Shown here piece by piece: positions 8,921 through 16,802 of a stretch of DNA of 64,000 nt; positions within the stretch are counted from its first letter, which is position 1; each line of letters opens with the position of its first letter. The stretch comes from NP936 sp002726085. Its GTDB lineage: Bacteria > Acidobacteriota > Vicinamibacteria > Vicinamibacterales > UBA8438. A model generated the notes under the pieces. The model searched no databases. It saw only the letters and a program-made list of their open reading frames with translations, and was not told the DNA's origin. Location of the stretch: assembly GCA_036012905.1 (NCBI GenBank), contig DASCQF010000037.1, positions 1 to 64,000 of the forward strand. Reading direction: 5' to 3'. The position numbers and the translations under genes are program-made.

Positions 8921-8945
8921 ACAATTTCCCCCTGTTGGCGCGTCA

Positions 8946-9557
8946 TCAGCCAGGTTCGCTGGTAGCTGAGCCCTCGTCGGACATCAGACGGTGGATTTGA
9001 CGCGCGAGCTCCTTGCGTCCCCGGTTGATCCGCGACTTGACGGTGCCCTCCGGCAATGCCAGTCGGTCGGCTATCTCCTGATACGACAACTCCTGGATGT
9101 CGCGCAGCAGCACGGCGGCACGTAGCGTGTCTGGTAGTTGCGCCAGTGCGCGATGCAGCGTGGCTCGACGGTCACCGCGTTCCAGCGTCACCAGCGCGTC
9201 AGGTTGGGTACTGACGGGCGACACGTCGGCCGCGTCGACACTGCGGTCCACCATCTCGCGCTCTTTGCGCACGCTCCGATAGTGGTCGATGCAGAGGTTG
9301 CGGCTGACGCTGATCAGCCAGGTCTGAAAGTTGGCGTGTCGGTCGAACGTGCCGAGCGCCTTGAAGATCTTCAGAAAGATCTCCTGCGTCAGATCCTCTG
9401 CCAAGTCGTGCCGACCGACGAACTTGTAAGCGACGTTGAAAACCTTCCGCCGGTAGCGCGTGACGATGAGGCTCCAGGCGTGTTGATCGCCCTGGAGGCA
9501 CCCCTCGATCAGTTGCTCGGTCGCTTCGGGCGGCTGTGACGCAGAACTGGCGAGCAT
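8946..9557 (-). CDS. ECF-type RNA polymerase sigma factor
   Basis: The true start is the ATG at 9557 (MLASSASQPPEATEQ), giving 203 residues; the frame runs on to 10175 only as a shadow of lysA. Region 2 is clear (DLAEDLTQEIFLKIFKALG, then FQTWLISVSRNLCIDHYRS), and region 4 ends in LSYQEIADRLALPEGTVKSR, a helix-turn-helix for the -35 element. It is followed by a STAS protein rather than a zinc-binding anti-sigma factor, an uncommon partner for an ECF sigma. It is divergent from lysA, with 111 bases between starts. Confidence 0.93.
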   Translation of the reverse strand: MLASSASQPPEATEQLIEGCLQGDQHAWSLIVTRYRRKVFNVAYKFVGRHDLAEDLTQEIFLKIFKALGTFDRHANFQTWLISVSRNLCIDHYRSVRKEREMVDRSVDAADVSPVSTQPDALVTLERGDRRATLHRALAQLPDTLRAAVLLRDIQELSYQEIADRLALPEGTVKSRINRGRKELARQIHRLMSDEGSATSEPG

Positions 9558-9668
9558 GGGTCGCGGGCAGGTCCGAGGAGGGAAACTGGCGCATGATAGC
9601 AATCGCTCCCAAGGGGTGTCAATGCGATCGAGCAGACGGGCTCCCGCCTGCCGTACAATGCCTGGTTT

Positions 9669-10910
9669 ATGTGTGGTTTCGGACTGAATGAATCGGCGTG
9701 GATATGTGATGGTGTGCCGCTGTCGGCGATTGCGAAGGCGGTCGGGACGCCGACGTATGTCTACAGCGCGCCGACTATTCGTGATCGGCTCGGCGCGTTT
9801 CGAGCCAGCTTCGGGTCGTATCGACATGCGATCCACTACGCGCTGAAGGCCAACTCGAATCTCGCCGTCGTGCGGGTCGTCCGGGCGGCGGGTGGATTGG
9901 CGGATGCGAACTCGGGCGGCGAGATTGAGGTGGCGCTGCGCGCCGGCTACGCACCTGGCGACATCGTCTTTACCGGGGTCGGGAAGACACCTGCCGAGAT
10001 CGAACAGGCGGTCGCGCTGGGCGTGAAGGCGATCAACGCGGAATCGTCTGGCGAGCTGGACCGGATCGCGGCCGTAGCGCGCGCGCGAGGGACCACCGCG
10101 CGGGTCGCGCTGCGCGTCAATCCGGATGTTGCGGCTGACAGCCATCCACACATTTCCACCGGGCTGAGCACCCATAAGTTCGGTGTGCCGGTTGGCGAGG
10201 CGCGGGCGATCGCCCGTCGCGCCGGTGGCCGAGAAGAGCTAGCGTTCGTCGGGCTGCACGTGCACGTCGGCTCGCAGATGCTGGGGCTGGAGCCGTTGCG
10301 TCGGGCGGCGGAGACGGTGGTCGGGTTGGCCCGGGAGCTTCGGGAGGACAACGTGACGGTGGAGCACCTCGATCTTGGGGGCGGGCTGGGCATTTCCTAC
10401 GATGGGGAACCGGCGCCAACGGCCGACCAGTATGCGGCGGCGCTGATCGATGTCGTGGGCCCATCAGGGCTGACGCTCGTGGTCGAGCCAGGGCGCGCGA
10501 TCGTTGGTGCCGCCGGCGCGTTGCTCGCTTCGGTGGTCGACCTCAAGCCACAACCGGGTGGCAAGTGGTTCGTGGTGCTCGATGCCGGCATGAGCGAGCT
10601 GATGCGCCCGGCCCTATATGGGGCGTATCACCGGATTACGCTCGTCGAACCGACTGACCGAGAACCGGTGGCGTGTGACGTGGTGGGCCCGATCTGCGAG
10701 TCGTCGGACGTGTTCGGTGTCGATCGGATGTTGCCGTTGCCGATGGTCGGCAGCGTCGTGGCCGTGCTCGATGCGGGCGCGTATGGGGCCTCCATGGCGT
10801 CGAACTACAATCGTCACGCAATGCCGGCCGAGGTCATGGTCGACGCCGGGACGTGGCGCATCGTCCGACGGCGACAGACGATGGATGAACAGCTCGCGTG
10901 CGAGGAGTGA
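9669..10910 (+). CDS. lysA: Diaminopimelate decarboxylase
   Basis: Catalyses the last step of lysine synthesis, removing CO2 from meso-diaminopimelate. This is a fold-III PLP enzyme: the cofactor lysine is Lys60 in YALKANSNL, followed by the HVGSQ motif, a glycine-rich phosphate-binding loop (LDLGGGLGI), EPGRAIVG and CESSDVFG, whose Cys and Glu come from the partner subunit of the dimer. At 413 residues it is full length. It is followed by a heptad-repeat element and then tmk. The start matches the family N-terminus. Confidence 0.96.
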   Translation: MCGFGLNESAWICDGVPLSAIAKAVGTPTYVYSAPTIRDRLGAFRASFGSYRHAIHYALKANSNLAVVRVVRAAGGLADANSGGEIEVALRAGYAPGDIVFTGVGKTPAEIEQAVALGVKAINAESSGELDRIAAVARARGTTARVALRVNPDVAADSHPHISTGLSTHKFGVPVGEARAIARRAGGREELAFVGLHVHVGSQMLGLEPLRRAAETVVGLARELREDNVTVEHLDLGGGLGISYDGEPAPTADQYAAALIDVVGPSGLTLVVEPGRAIVGAAGALLASVVDLKPQPGGKWFVVLDAGMSELMRPALYGAYHRITLVEPTDREPVACDVVGPICESSDVFGVDRMLPLPMVGSVVAVLDAGAYGASMASNYNRHAMPAEVMVDAGTWRIVRRRQTMDEQLACEE

Positions 10911-10918
10911 TGCGGAGC

Positions 10919-10990
10919 TCTCCTAGGAGGCAGGAGACAGGAGCCAGGAGACAGGAGAAGCCGGAGGGCTTCGCCGTCTGTTTTTTCAAT
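10919..10990. repeat. Heptad repeat element (family B, copy 1) with terminator-like hairpin
   Basis: Between lysA and tmk lie tandem units of the form GGAGNCA (10926-10955), followed by GAAGCCGGAGGGCTTC at 10957-10972, a 6-bp stem with a GGAG loop, and six T at 10981-10986. The hairpin plus T tract could end lysA transcription. Related copies occur at 20515, 32521, 50373 and 54664. Confidence 0.7.
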
Positions 10991-11013
10991 CCGCGGGGAG
11001 CGGTTCGAACACG

Positions 11014-11580
11014 ATGTTGATTGCGATAGAGGGGCTCGACCAGAGCGGGAAGGCGACACAGGCGCAACTGTTGCGCGACGAGCTCCGGCACGGTGGCACG
11101 CGCGCGCGTCTGGTTTCGTTTCCCGACTACGGCACGTCGATCGGTGAGGAACTGGCCAGGGCGCTCCAAGGGGAGCGGGACTATGCTCCGGAAGTGATGC
11201 AGCTGCTCTACATCGCAAACCGGTATGAGCGGAAGGCGGACCTGGAGCGTTGGCTGGACGGCGGTCTGGCGGTGGTGTGCGACCGCTATGTCGCGTCCAG
11301 CGTGGCCTACGGCGAAGCCCAGGGTCTCGACGTTGCGTGGCTCACCCAGGTTCAACAGTTTCTGCCTCCGGCGGATGTGACGATTCTGCTCGACATCGTG
11401 CCCGAGCTGGCGGTTGAGCGCAAGGCGACGGGCCGCGATCGGTACGAACGGGATCTTGCGCTGCTTGGCCGTGTCCGCGACAGCTATCTGCGCCAGGCGG
11501 AGCAGTCGGGTTGGGTCAGGGTGGATGGTGGTCGGGGCAAGGCAGAGGTCGCCGCCGACATCATCGCGGTCCTCGGGTAA
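11014..11580 (+). CDS. tmk: Thymidylate kinase
   Basis: Phosphorylates dTMP to dTDP for DNA synthesis. The P-loop is an atypical GLDQSGKAT at residues 7-15, and the nucleoside-binding DR motif is in CDRYVASSVAYGEAQGL, where Tyr, Ser and Gln positions match the family. Length is 188 residues, slightly short for Tmk (usually about 205), because the lid region around KATGRDRYERD is compact. The end overlaps the convergent comF-like gene by 20 bases. The kinase class is certain; a role as sole dTMP kinase is likely but not proven. Confidence 0.85.
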   Translation: MLIAIEGLDQSGKATQAQLLRDELRHGGTRARLVSFPDYGTSIGEELARALQGERDYAPEVMQLLYIANRYERKADLERWLDGGLAVVCDRYVASSVAYGEAQGLDVAWLTQVQQFLPPADVTILLDIVPELAVERKATGRDRYERDLALLGRVRDSYLRQAEQSGWVRVDGGRGKAEVAADIIAVLG

Positions 11581-12481
11581 CGACTCTCGCCAGCGTGAGC
11601 GCCCGCACTTCGCGACTACGGCACCCACGTAGCACCCGGGCGCATGCCTCGAGCGTGGCCCCGGTCGTGGCGACATCGTCAACAAGCACGACACACGCGT
11701 CACCCACCAAGCTGCCTCCGTCGCCAAGACCTCGATGCGCTCGGGTCGGTGCAAAGGCTCCACGGACGTTAGCGTGACGCCGTCCCGCGGGAAGCCCCGA
11801 CTGGGGACTCGTTGCGACAGTGCGGCGGAGCGCGTGGACAACCGGTGGCCCCAGTTGGGCGGCCAGCTCGGCGGCCTGATTGAAGCCGCGCGCCCGTTTC
11901 CGGCGAGGATGCAGCGGTACCGGCACCACGCAGTCGGCGTCGGCCAGCAGCTCGGCGCCGTGGTGGCGCATCAAGGCGCCTAGCGGGGCCGCCAGCGTGT
12001 GACATCGGTCGTACTTGAAGAGGTGCACGATTCGCCGGAGGGTGCCCTCGTACGGACCGACGGCCCGACCACGATCGAGCGCTGACGGGCGGCGGCGGCA
12101 ACGGGGGCAGCGGGCGCGATCCTGAGAAATGACCCGCCAGGACGGCAACGGGTCGCCGCATTGGTCGCACATGGGGGGTGTCAGTCGTGGCACAGCGTCC
12201 CAGCATGCCGGACAGACAGTGCCGCGTGTCGGGCGCTCGAGCAACGATTGACAGACCGGGCAGGCAGGTGCGAGCAGCACCGCCAGCAGCGCATCGAGAC
12301 CAGACCAGGCCAGTCCGGGAAGACCCGCCGCCGCGCCTGCCGCGGTGTGTCGGAGAATGCTGGCGAAGCCCTCCCGTTCTCTTCTGACTTCTCGAGCGTC
12401 CTCTCTAGACCTCGACCCGCACCGCGTTGCCCCAGAGTCGCTCGAGTGCATAGAAGTCGCGCGTCTCAGGTGTAAAAACAT
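11561..12481 (-). CDS. comF: ComF-family phosphoribosyltransferase-like protein
   Basis: ComF proteins take part in DNA uptake in competent bacteria and are common in many others. The N-terminal zinc part has four CxxC pairs (CPVC, CPAC, CDQC, CPRC). A phosphoribosyltransferase-like domain follows, with VVPVPLHPRRKRARGFNQAA and the PRPP loop VVLVDDVATTGAT. Coordinates give the whole open frame, but homologous sequence begins only near base 12300 (LDALLAVLLAPACPVC). The first 25 codons overlap rsfS, and bases 12345-12390 look like an intergenic repeat. The real start is therefore probably near 12280-12310; GTG at 12280 is one option. Confidence 0.85.
   Translation of the reverse strand: MFLHLRRATSMHSSDSGATRCGSRSREDAREVRREREGFASILRHTAAGAAAGLPGLAWSGLDALLAVLLAPACPVCQSLLERPTRGTVCPACWDAVPRLTPPMCDQCGDPLPSWRVISQDRARCPRCRRRPSALDRGRAVGPYEGTLRRIVHLFKYDRCHTLAAPLGALMRHHGAELLADADCVVPVPLHPRRKRARGFNQAAELAAQLGPPVVHALRRTVATSPQSGLPAGRRHANVRGAFAPTRAHRGLGDGGSLVGDACVVLVDDVATTGATLEACARVLRGCRSREVRALTLARVVTRGPR
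12345..12390. repeat. Degenerate family B repeat core between rsfS and comF
   Basis: Read on the minus strand, GAAGTCAGAAGAGAACGG followed by GAGGGCTTCGCC resembles the heptads and hairpin core seen at 10919. It lies inside the nominal comF open frame, which argues that this part is not coding. Confidence 0.4.
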
Positions 12482-12779
12482 GCACGATGAAATCGAAGCA
12501 ATCGATCAGGACCCATTCGCCCCCCGCGTACCCTTCGATATGGGCCGGTCTCCGCCCGATCGCTTTGAGTCGTTGCTCGATCCCGTCGACGATCGCCTTC
12601 ACCTGTCGCGTGCTACGACCCGAGCAGATCACGAAGTAGTCGGTGAACGCATCCGAGAGGCGCAGGTCGAGGACGATCAGGTTCTCGGTCTTCTTCTCAC
12701 GTGCCGCATCCAGCACCTGACCGATTGGTCCAGGGACCGTTGTCTCGGAATTCCGTGGAACAGTCTGGTTCTCAGTCAT
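12405..12779 (-). CDS. rsfS: Ribosomal silencing factor RsfS
   Basis: RsfS (Iojap/YbeB family) binds ribosomal protein L14 and blocks joining of the subunits when nutrients are scarce. The 124-residue product has the conserved core ENLIVLDLRLSDAFTDYFVICSG and EGYAGGEWVLIDCFDFIVHVF. It overlaps nadD by four bases (ATGA), the common nadD-rsfS coupling. The first 18 residues are a variable extension. Confidence 0.95.
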   Translation of the reverse strand: MTENQTVPRNSETTVPGPIGQVLDAAREKKTENLIVLDLRLSDAFTDYFVICSGRSTRQVKAIVDGIEQRLKAIGRRPAHIEGYAGGEWVLIDCFDFIVHVFTPETRDFYALERLWGNAVRVEV

Positions 12780-13462
12780 GCATGCTGCTTGCCACTTCGC
12801 ATTTCGTAGAGCCGGTGGTGTGTGATGTAGGCTGCCACATTCGCGGGCACGAGTCCGGCCAGCGGCGCGCCCCGTGCAACCCGGGCACGGATGTCGGTCG
12901 AGGAGATATCCGGTGTCGCGGCGTCGATCAGGAACACCGCCGGCACGCTGTCAGCGTCGACGGTCCCGACGTCGGAATCATCGGCGATACGTCGCATCCG
13001 GTCGCGCAGGTCGGGGAGCCGTGCGACGATGTCGGCAACCGGATGTCCAGGTCGCGAAACGACGACGAAGTGCGCACCGTCCAGCACGGTCGGGTACTCG
13101 TGCCACGTCGCGATTTCTGCGAACGCATCGGCGCCGACGATAAAGAACAACTGCGTACACCGGTGTCCCCGGTCACGCAGCCGCCCGAGGGTGACCGACG
13201 TATAGGAGGGGGCATCCGATGTCAGCTCCAGGTCGCAGGGGGACAGGCAGGCGTCGGCGCGCGCCGCTAGCGCTGCCATCGCGAGCCGGTCGCCGTCGGT
13301 GGCGCGGGCCGGTGCCGTCCGATGCGGCGAGATCCGCGACGGCATCAGCAGTACTCGGTCGAGTGCCAGCGCCCGTCTTGCGATTTCGGCGATGCCGAGG
13401 TGGCCCAGATGGATCGGGTCAAATCGCCCACCCAGGATGCCTATGCGGTTCACTGTGCTCAT
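12776..13462 (-). CDS. nadD: Nicotinate-nucleotide adenylyltransferase
   Basis: Transfers AMP to nicotinate mononucleotide in NAD synthesis. The nucleotidyltransferase motif GGRFDPIHLGH is at residues 11-21, LMPSRISPHR follows, and the C-terminal ISSTDIRARV loop is the second signature of the family. Length 228 residues. Both ends overlap neighbours by four bases (obgE upstream, rsfS downstream), so the three are translationally coupled. Confidence 0.96.
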   Translation of the reverse strand: MSTVNRIGILGGRFDPIHLGHLGIAEIARRALALDRVLLMPSRISPHRTAPARATDGDRLAMAALAARADACLSPCDLELTSDAPSYTSVTLGRLRDRGHRCTQLFFIVGADAFAEIATWHEYPTVLDGAHFVVVSRPGHPVADIVARLPDLRDRMRRIADDSDVGTVDADSVPAVFLIDAATPDISSTDIRARVARGAPLAGLVPANVAAYITHHRLYEMRSGKQHA

Positions 13463-14532
13463 GCCGGTGACGACGTCGCGCGTGCGCGTGTATCAGACGT
13501 CTGAGGAGGCTGGAAGGCGGTCCAGATGGCCTCGAGCAGGACGTCGACGCCCTGGCCGGTGACCGCCGACACCGGATACACCCAGAGGCCCTGTTGTGTG
13601 GCGTGTTGACGTAGTCGCTCCAGCCGTTCCGGTTCGTCGATCGCGTCGATCTTGTTCGCCGCGACGATCTGGAGCTTGTCCGACAGCGGGCCGCCGGCCA
13701 CGTTCTCGGCGTTCTCGTCGCGAAACAACGCCAGCTCGCGCTGGATGACGTCAAAATCTTCGACCGGGTCGCGACCGGTCAACGACGAGACGTCGACCAA
13801 GTGCACCAACACGCGGGTTCGCTCCAGGTGTCCCAGGAACCGGTGGCCGAGCCCGTGGCCTTCGTGCGCACCTTCGATCAGTCCGGGGACGTCTGCGACA
13901 ACGAAACTCCGTTCGCCGCTCAGGCTGACGACGCCGAGATTGGGACTCAGAGTGGTGAAGGGGTAGTCCGCAATCTTTGGGCGCGCCGCCGAGATCCGCG
14001 CGATCAGAGTCGATTTTCCGGCGTTGGGGAAGCCGACCAGTCCGACGTCGGCCAGCAACTTGAGGCGCAGCCGCAGGTCCGAGACATGGCCCAGTTGCCC
14101 CGGTTCGGTGCGCCGCGGCGCCTGGTTGGTCGGGCTGGCGAAGTGCTGATTTCCGCGTCCCCCGCGCCCGCCTTTGGCAACCACGACACGCTGTCCGGCC
14201 TCGGTCAGGTCGGCGATCTGGACGAGCGCGTCCGCCGTCTGTTCGTAGGCCACGGTGCCGACCGGAACGCCGAGCTCCAGGTCCTCGCCGTCCCGTCCCG
14301 TGCGGTTGGACCCTTCCCCGTGGGCGCCTCGGGTCGCCTTGTACGTGGGGTGGAACCGGAACGTGACAAGGGTGTTGAGATGCGGACTCGCCGTCAGATA
14401 CACGGAGCCCCCGCGGCCGCCGTCGCCACCGTCTGGGCCGCCGCGTGGCGCCGATTTCTCGCGCCGAAAGCTCAAACACCCACGACCGCCGTCACCGGCG
14501 GCCACGTGAATGTCGACCTCGTCGACGAACAT
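13459..14532 (-). CDS. obgE: Obg-family GTPase
   Basis: Essential GTPase involved in assembly of the large ribosomal subunit and stress signalling. The glycine-rich Obg fold is at residues 1-158 (GGDGGRGGSVYL, KGGRGGRGNQHF). The G domain has GFPNAGKST, DVPGLIEGAHEG and NKID. The C-terminal extension is short and of the minimal type (357 residues in total). It lies behind rplU-rpmA and overlaps nadD, the classical L21-L27-Obg order. Confidence 0.97.
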   Translation of the reverse strand: MFVDEVDIHVAAGDGGRGCLSFRREKSAPRGGPDGGDGGRGGSVYLTASPHLNTLVTFRFHPTYKATRGAHGEGSNRTGRDGEDLELGVPVGTVAYEQTADALVQIADLTEAGQRVVVAKGGRGGRGNQHFASPTNQAPRRTEPGQLGHVSDLRLRLKLLADVGLVGFPNAGKSTLIARISAARPKIADYPFTTLSPNLGVVSLSGERSFVVADVPGLIEGAHEGHGLGHRFLGHLERTRVLVHLVDVSSLTGRDPVEDFDVIQRELALFRDENAENVAGGPLSDKLQIVAANKIDAIDEPERLERLRQHATQQGLWVYPVSAVTGQGVDVLLEAIWTAFQPPQTSDTRARATSSPA

Positions 14533-14573
14533 GAGTTGTGAAGCGGTGAGGATCGCTCGCGGCGAGTGTGACG

Positions 14574-14834
14574 CTACGCGTCGAGTGGCAACACGCTGAT
14601 GACCCGGCCCCGCGCGCCATGGTCCTCGAATCGTACCCGACCGCCGACCTTGGCGAACAGCGTGTCGTCCTTGCCGAGACCAACGTTCTGACCGGGACGG
14701 AACCGCCGTCCACGCTGACGGACCAGGATTGAGCCGCCGGTAACGAGGTTGCCGTCGAAACGCTTCACGCCGAGCCGCTGCGAGTTGCTGTCGCGTCCGT
14801 TTCGTGAGCTGCCTTGCCCCTTTTTATGTGCCAT
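14574..14834 (-). CDS. rpmA: 50S ribosomal protein L27
   Basis: An 86-residue L27 starting MAHKKGQGSSRNGRDS, with the flexible N-terminal tail that reaches the peptidyl-transferase centre. No Firmicute-type N-terminal cleavage extension is present. VKRFDGNLVTGGSILVRQRG is the conserved core. It starts seven bases after the rplU stop and is co-transcribed with it. Confidence 0.98.
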   Translation of the reverse strand: MAHKKGQGSSRNGRDSNSQRLGVKRFDGNLVTGGSILVRQRGRRFRPGQNVGLGKDDTLFAKVGGRVRFEDHGARGRVISVLPLDA

Positions 14835-14841
14835 GTCCGTC

Positions 14842-15159
14842 TCAGTCCGCCGTGATATCGGTGATTCGGATACGCGTCAGATCGCTGCGGTGACCGCGTG
14901 TGCGTCGCATGCCCTTGCGCCGCTTGCGTCGAAAGACCCGAATTTTGGGTCCGCGGTGATGGACATCCACCACGCCGACCACTCGGGCGCCGCTCACGAC
15001 TGGACTCCCGGCGACCAGCGAGCCGTCGTCCCGGCTCACGAACAGCACCTTGTCGAACGTCACTTCCGCGCCGTCTTGTGCACTGAGCCGGTCCACGTCG
15101 ATATGCTGCCCCGGTTCCACCTTCACCTGGTGTCCTGCGGCTTGAATAATGGCGAACAC
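14842..15159 (-). CDS. rplU: 50S ribosomal protein L21
   Basis: L21, 105 residues, with MFAIIQAAGHQVKVEPGQ at the start and the basic RNA-binding segment KIRVFRRKRRKGMRRTRGHR near the C-terminus. First gene of the L21-L27-obgE-nadD-rsfS run; the spacing supports one operon with a promoter just upstream. Confidence 0.98.
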   Translation of the reverse strand: MFAIIQAAGHQVKVEPGQHIDVDRLSAQDGAEVTFDKVLFVSRDDGSLVAGSPVVSGARVVGVVDVHHRGPKIRVFRRKRRKGMRRTRGHRSDLTRIRITDITAD

Positions 15160-15209
15160 GAGCTTGTCCCTTCGCAGTGTGCTGGCGGGCGACCCCGCAC
15201 AAGCTTACC

Positions 15210-15238
15210 AGCGTACTCTCGCAGGGGTGATCTGTAAA
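15210..15238 (-). promoter_or_regulatory. Candidate promoter of the rplU operon
   Basis: On the minus strand TTTACA (15238-15233) and TACGCT (15215-15210) are 17 bases apart in the 97-base gap upstream of rplU. The -35 matches the sigma-70 consensus at five of six positions, the -10 at three. Predicted only. Confidence 0.35.
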
Positions 15239-15256
15239 GCAGTGTCGGCCGGCGGG

Positions 15257-16072
15257 CTACTTCAACAGTGTCCTGCTCCCACGGATGCTCTGCGTGCTGA
15301 AGGCGCCCAGGACCGACGGTAGCAGGCGGTCCATCAGCTCGAAATAGGAGGACAACGCAGGGGTGTTTTGGGATGCGTCGTACAGGATTTCCTCGCGGTG
15401 TCGTTCGGTGTAGACCGTGGCACCGGTCTCGCCGTCGATGAAGATGAACTTCGGGCTCAGGACGAAACCACGGCGGTCCCGATATGTACGCACCGGCACG
15501 GTGCGGCGCCGTCCAAACGAGTCATACACCTCGCGTTCCCTGGTAACCATGCCCGACTGGGCGTGCGGGGAGAAATAGACGGTGCCGGTCAGGATCAACG
15601 GGTTCTGATACTCCTCGCCCAGGTCTCGCCAGAACCCAATGTTCGCGAAGATTGTCTCGAAGTTTTCCAGATCTTCCTCGGACATCGAGTCGTCCTCGCC
15701 GAGCGGGTTCTCCTGTTCGTCTGCTTCGATCGCCTCGGGGGGCGCGAACCCGTCCGGGATGGTTGGAGTGTCCCGTCCGACTGGGCCCGCCTGCTCGCTG
15801 GCGATCTCCAGCAGCGGCAGCACGTCGGCGTCGATCACCTCGAGCTCGGAGTTGCGACGGAGTTGACTCCGGAGGAGACGCGCCGTTTCGTTGTTTGCGT
15901 CGACGTCTTCGGAACCGCCCGACACGAACCCGGCAATCAGCACCCGCTGAAATTTGGAGATGTCCAGCTTGGGTGTCAATGGGGTCTCGATAGGAATTTC
16001 GTAGAACGTGGTGCAACCGGCAACTAGCGCCACGCAGGCGAGACTAACGAGGGTCTTGGCTGTCACGGTCAT
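15257..16072 (-). CDS. Outer-membrane-type lipoprotein of unknown function
   Basis: A signal peptide ends in VAGC with Cys20 as lipidation site, followed by 250 residues with no domain I can name. The segment FQRVLIAGFVSGG followed by TARLLRSQLRRNSELEVID resembles the start of periplasmic proteins with a CsgG/TolB-N-like alpha-beta fold, in which a putative complex component is reported (weak inference). An acidic insert (EADEQENPLGEDDSMSEEDLE) lies mid-protein. It overlaps the upstream TPR gene by 29 bases, so the two probably work together. Confidence 0.75.
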   Translation of the reverse strand: MTVTAKTLVSLACVALVAGCTTFYEIPIETPLTPKLDISKFQRVLIAGFVSGGSEDVDANNETARLLRSQLRRNSELEVIDADVLPLLEIASEQAGPVGRDTPTIPDGFAPPEAIEADEQENPLGEDDSMSEEDLENFETIFANIGFWRDLGEEYQNPLILTGTVYFSPHAQSGMVTREREVYDSFGRRRTVPVRTYRDRRGFVLSPKFIFIDGETGATVYTERHREEILYDASQNTPALSSYFELMDRLLPSVLGAFSTQSIRGSRTLLK

Positions 16073-16397
16073 TCACTTCCAGGAAGAGATCGTAGTTCGT
16101 TTCGATGTGGAGGTTGTCCGGCTCGAGGTCGAGCGCGGTCTCGTATGCCTCGCGCGCCTCGTCGAACCGTCCCTCGTGCTCGAAGGCGATGCCGAGATTG
16201 TTCCAAGCGGGTGCGTAGGTCGGGTCGAGCTCGATGGCACGCTGCCACCGGTACATGGCTTCTTGCCACAAGCCGCGTAGCGCCACCTCGATGCCAAACT
16301 CGACCTGCGCCTTTGCGTCCGACCGGGCATCGGCGTGCGGTGTCGCGACCGCGAAGGCCAGGACGAGCGCCAAGGCGAACACTAGCTTGCGATTCAT
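16044..16397 (-). CDS. Small periplasmic TPR protein
   Basis: 117 residues with a cleavable signal peptide (MNRKLVFALALVLAFAVATPHADA), followed by two TPR units (GLWQEAMYRWQRAIELDPTY and GRFDEAREAYETALDLEPDN). TPRs are protein-interaction modules. The frame overlaps the following lipoprotein gene by 29 bases, suggesting a periplasmic adaptor for that lipoprotein. Exact role unknown. Confidence 0.82.
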   Translation of the reverse strand: MNRKLVFALALVLAFAVATPHADARSDAKAQVEFGIEVALRGLWQEAMYRWQRAIELDPTYAPAWNNLGIAFEHEGRFDEAREAYETALDLEPDNLHIETNYDLFLEVNDRDSQDPR

Positions 16398-16802
16398 CGA
16401 TCTTTAGCCACTATAGCGAGTCGTCCGTGACGCTTGCAAGCACGCTGCCAGCCGCGAAACTGGACAGGGAGCGAGCGTGCGGGCGCCGGTCACCCGTGAA
16501 CCGACGACTTGATCATTATCATTTGACGCCTGATGATGCGTCGTCGTTGCATCAGGCGGGTGGGTGGTCCGGGATGACGGTATAATGGAGTGAGGTCGGG
16601 CACACCGGTTGCGGCGTTGGCCGCGGTCGGGGGACGACCGAACCTCCGGGATTCCGCCCGTCCGCGTCTAGCACCGCACGTTCCGTGTGGTGTCGCTCCA
16701 CAACGCCAACACCACACTCGTGTCCCACTGCGGGTCACGTGCTGCGCGCGAGCGGTTCGTGTCCGCTCGGGTTTGCGCGGCCGTGGCGCGCCGGAGGTGC
16801 AG
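16398..16802. other. 405-base divergent intergenic region with a hairpin and a TATAAT
   Basis: Between the TPR gene (minus) and dprA (plus). CGCCTGATG at 16527-16535 and CATCAGGCG at 16550-16558 form a perfect 9-bp inverted repeat with a 14-base loop. A TATAAT lies at 16581-16586 without a recognisable -35 at the right distance. The open plus-strand frame from 16590 to 16802 is not similar to DprA and has no start signal. I support no gene here. The hairpin may be an operator or attenuator (inference). Confidence 0.5.

Noticed and set aside
16590..16802. 71-codon extension of dprA
   Set aside because: No similarity to DprA and a strong GGAGGTG site directly precedes the ATG at 16803.
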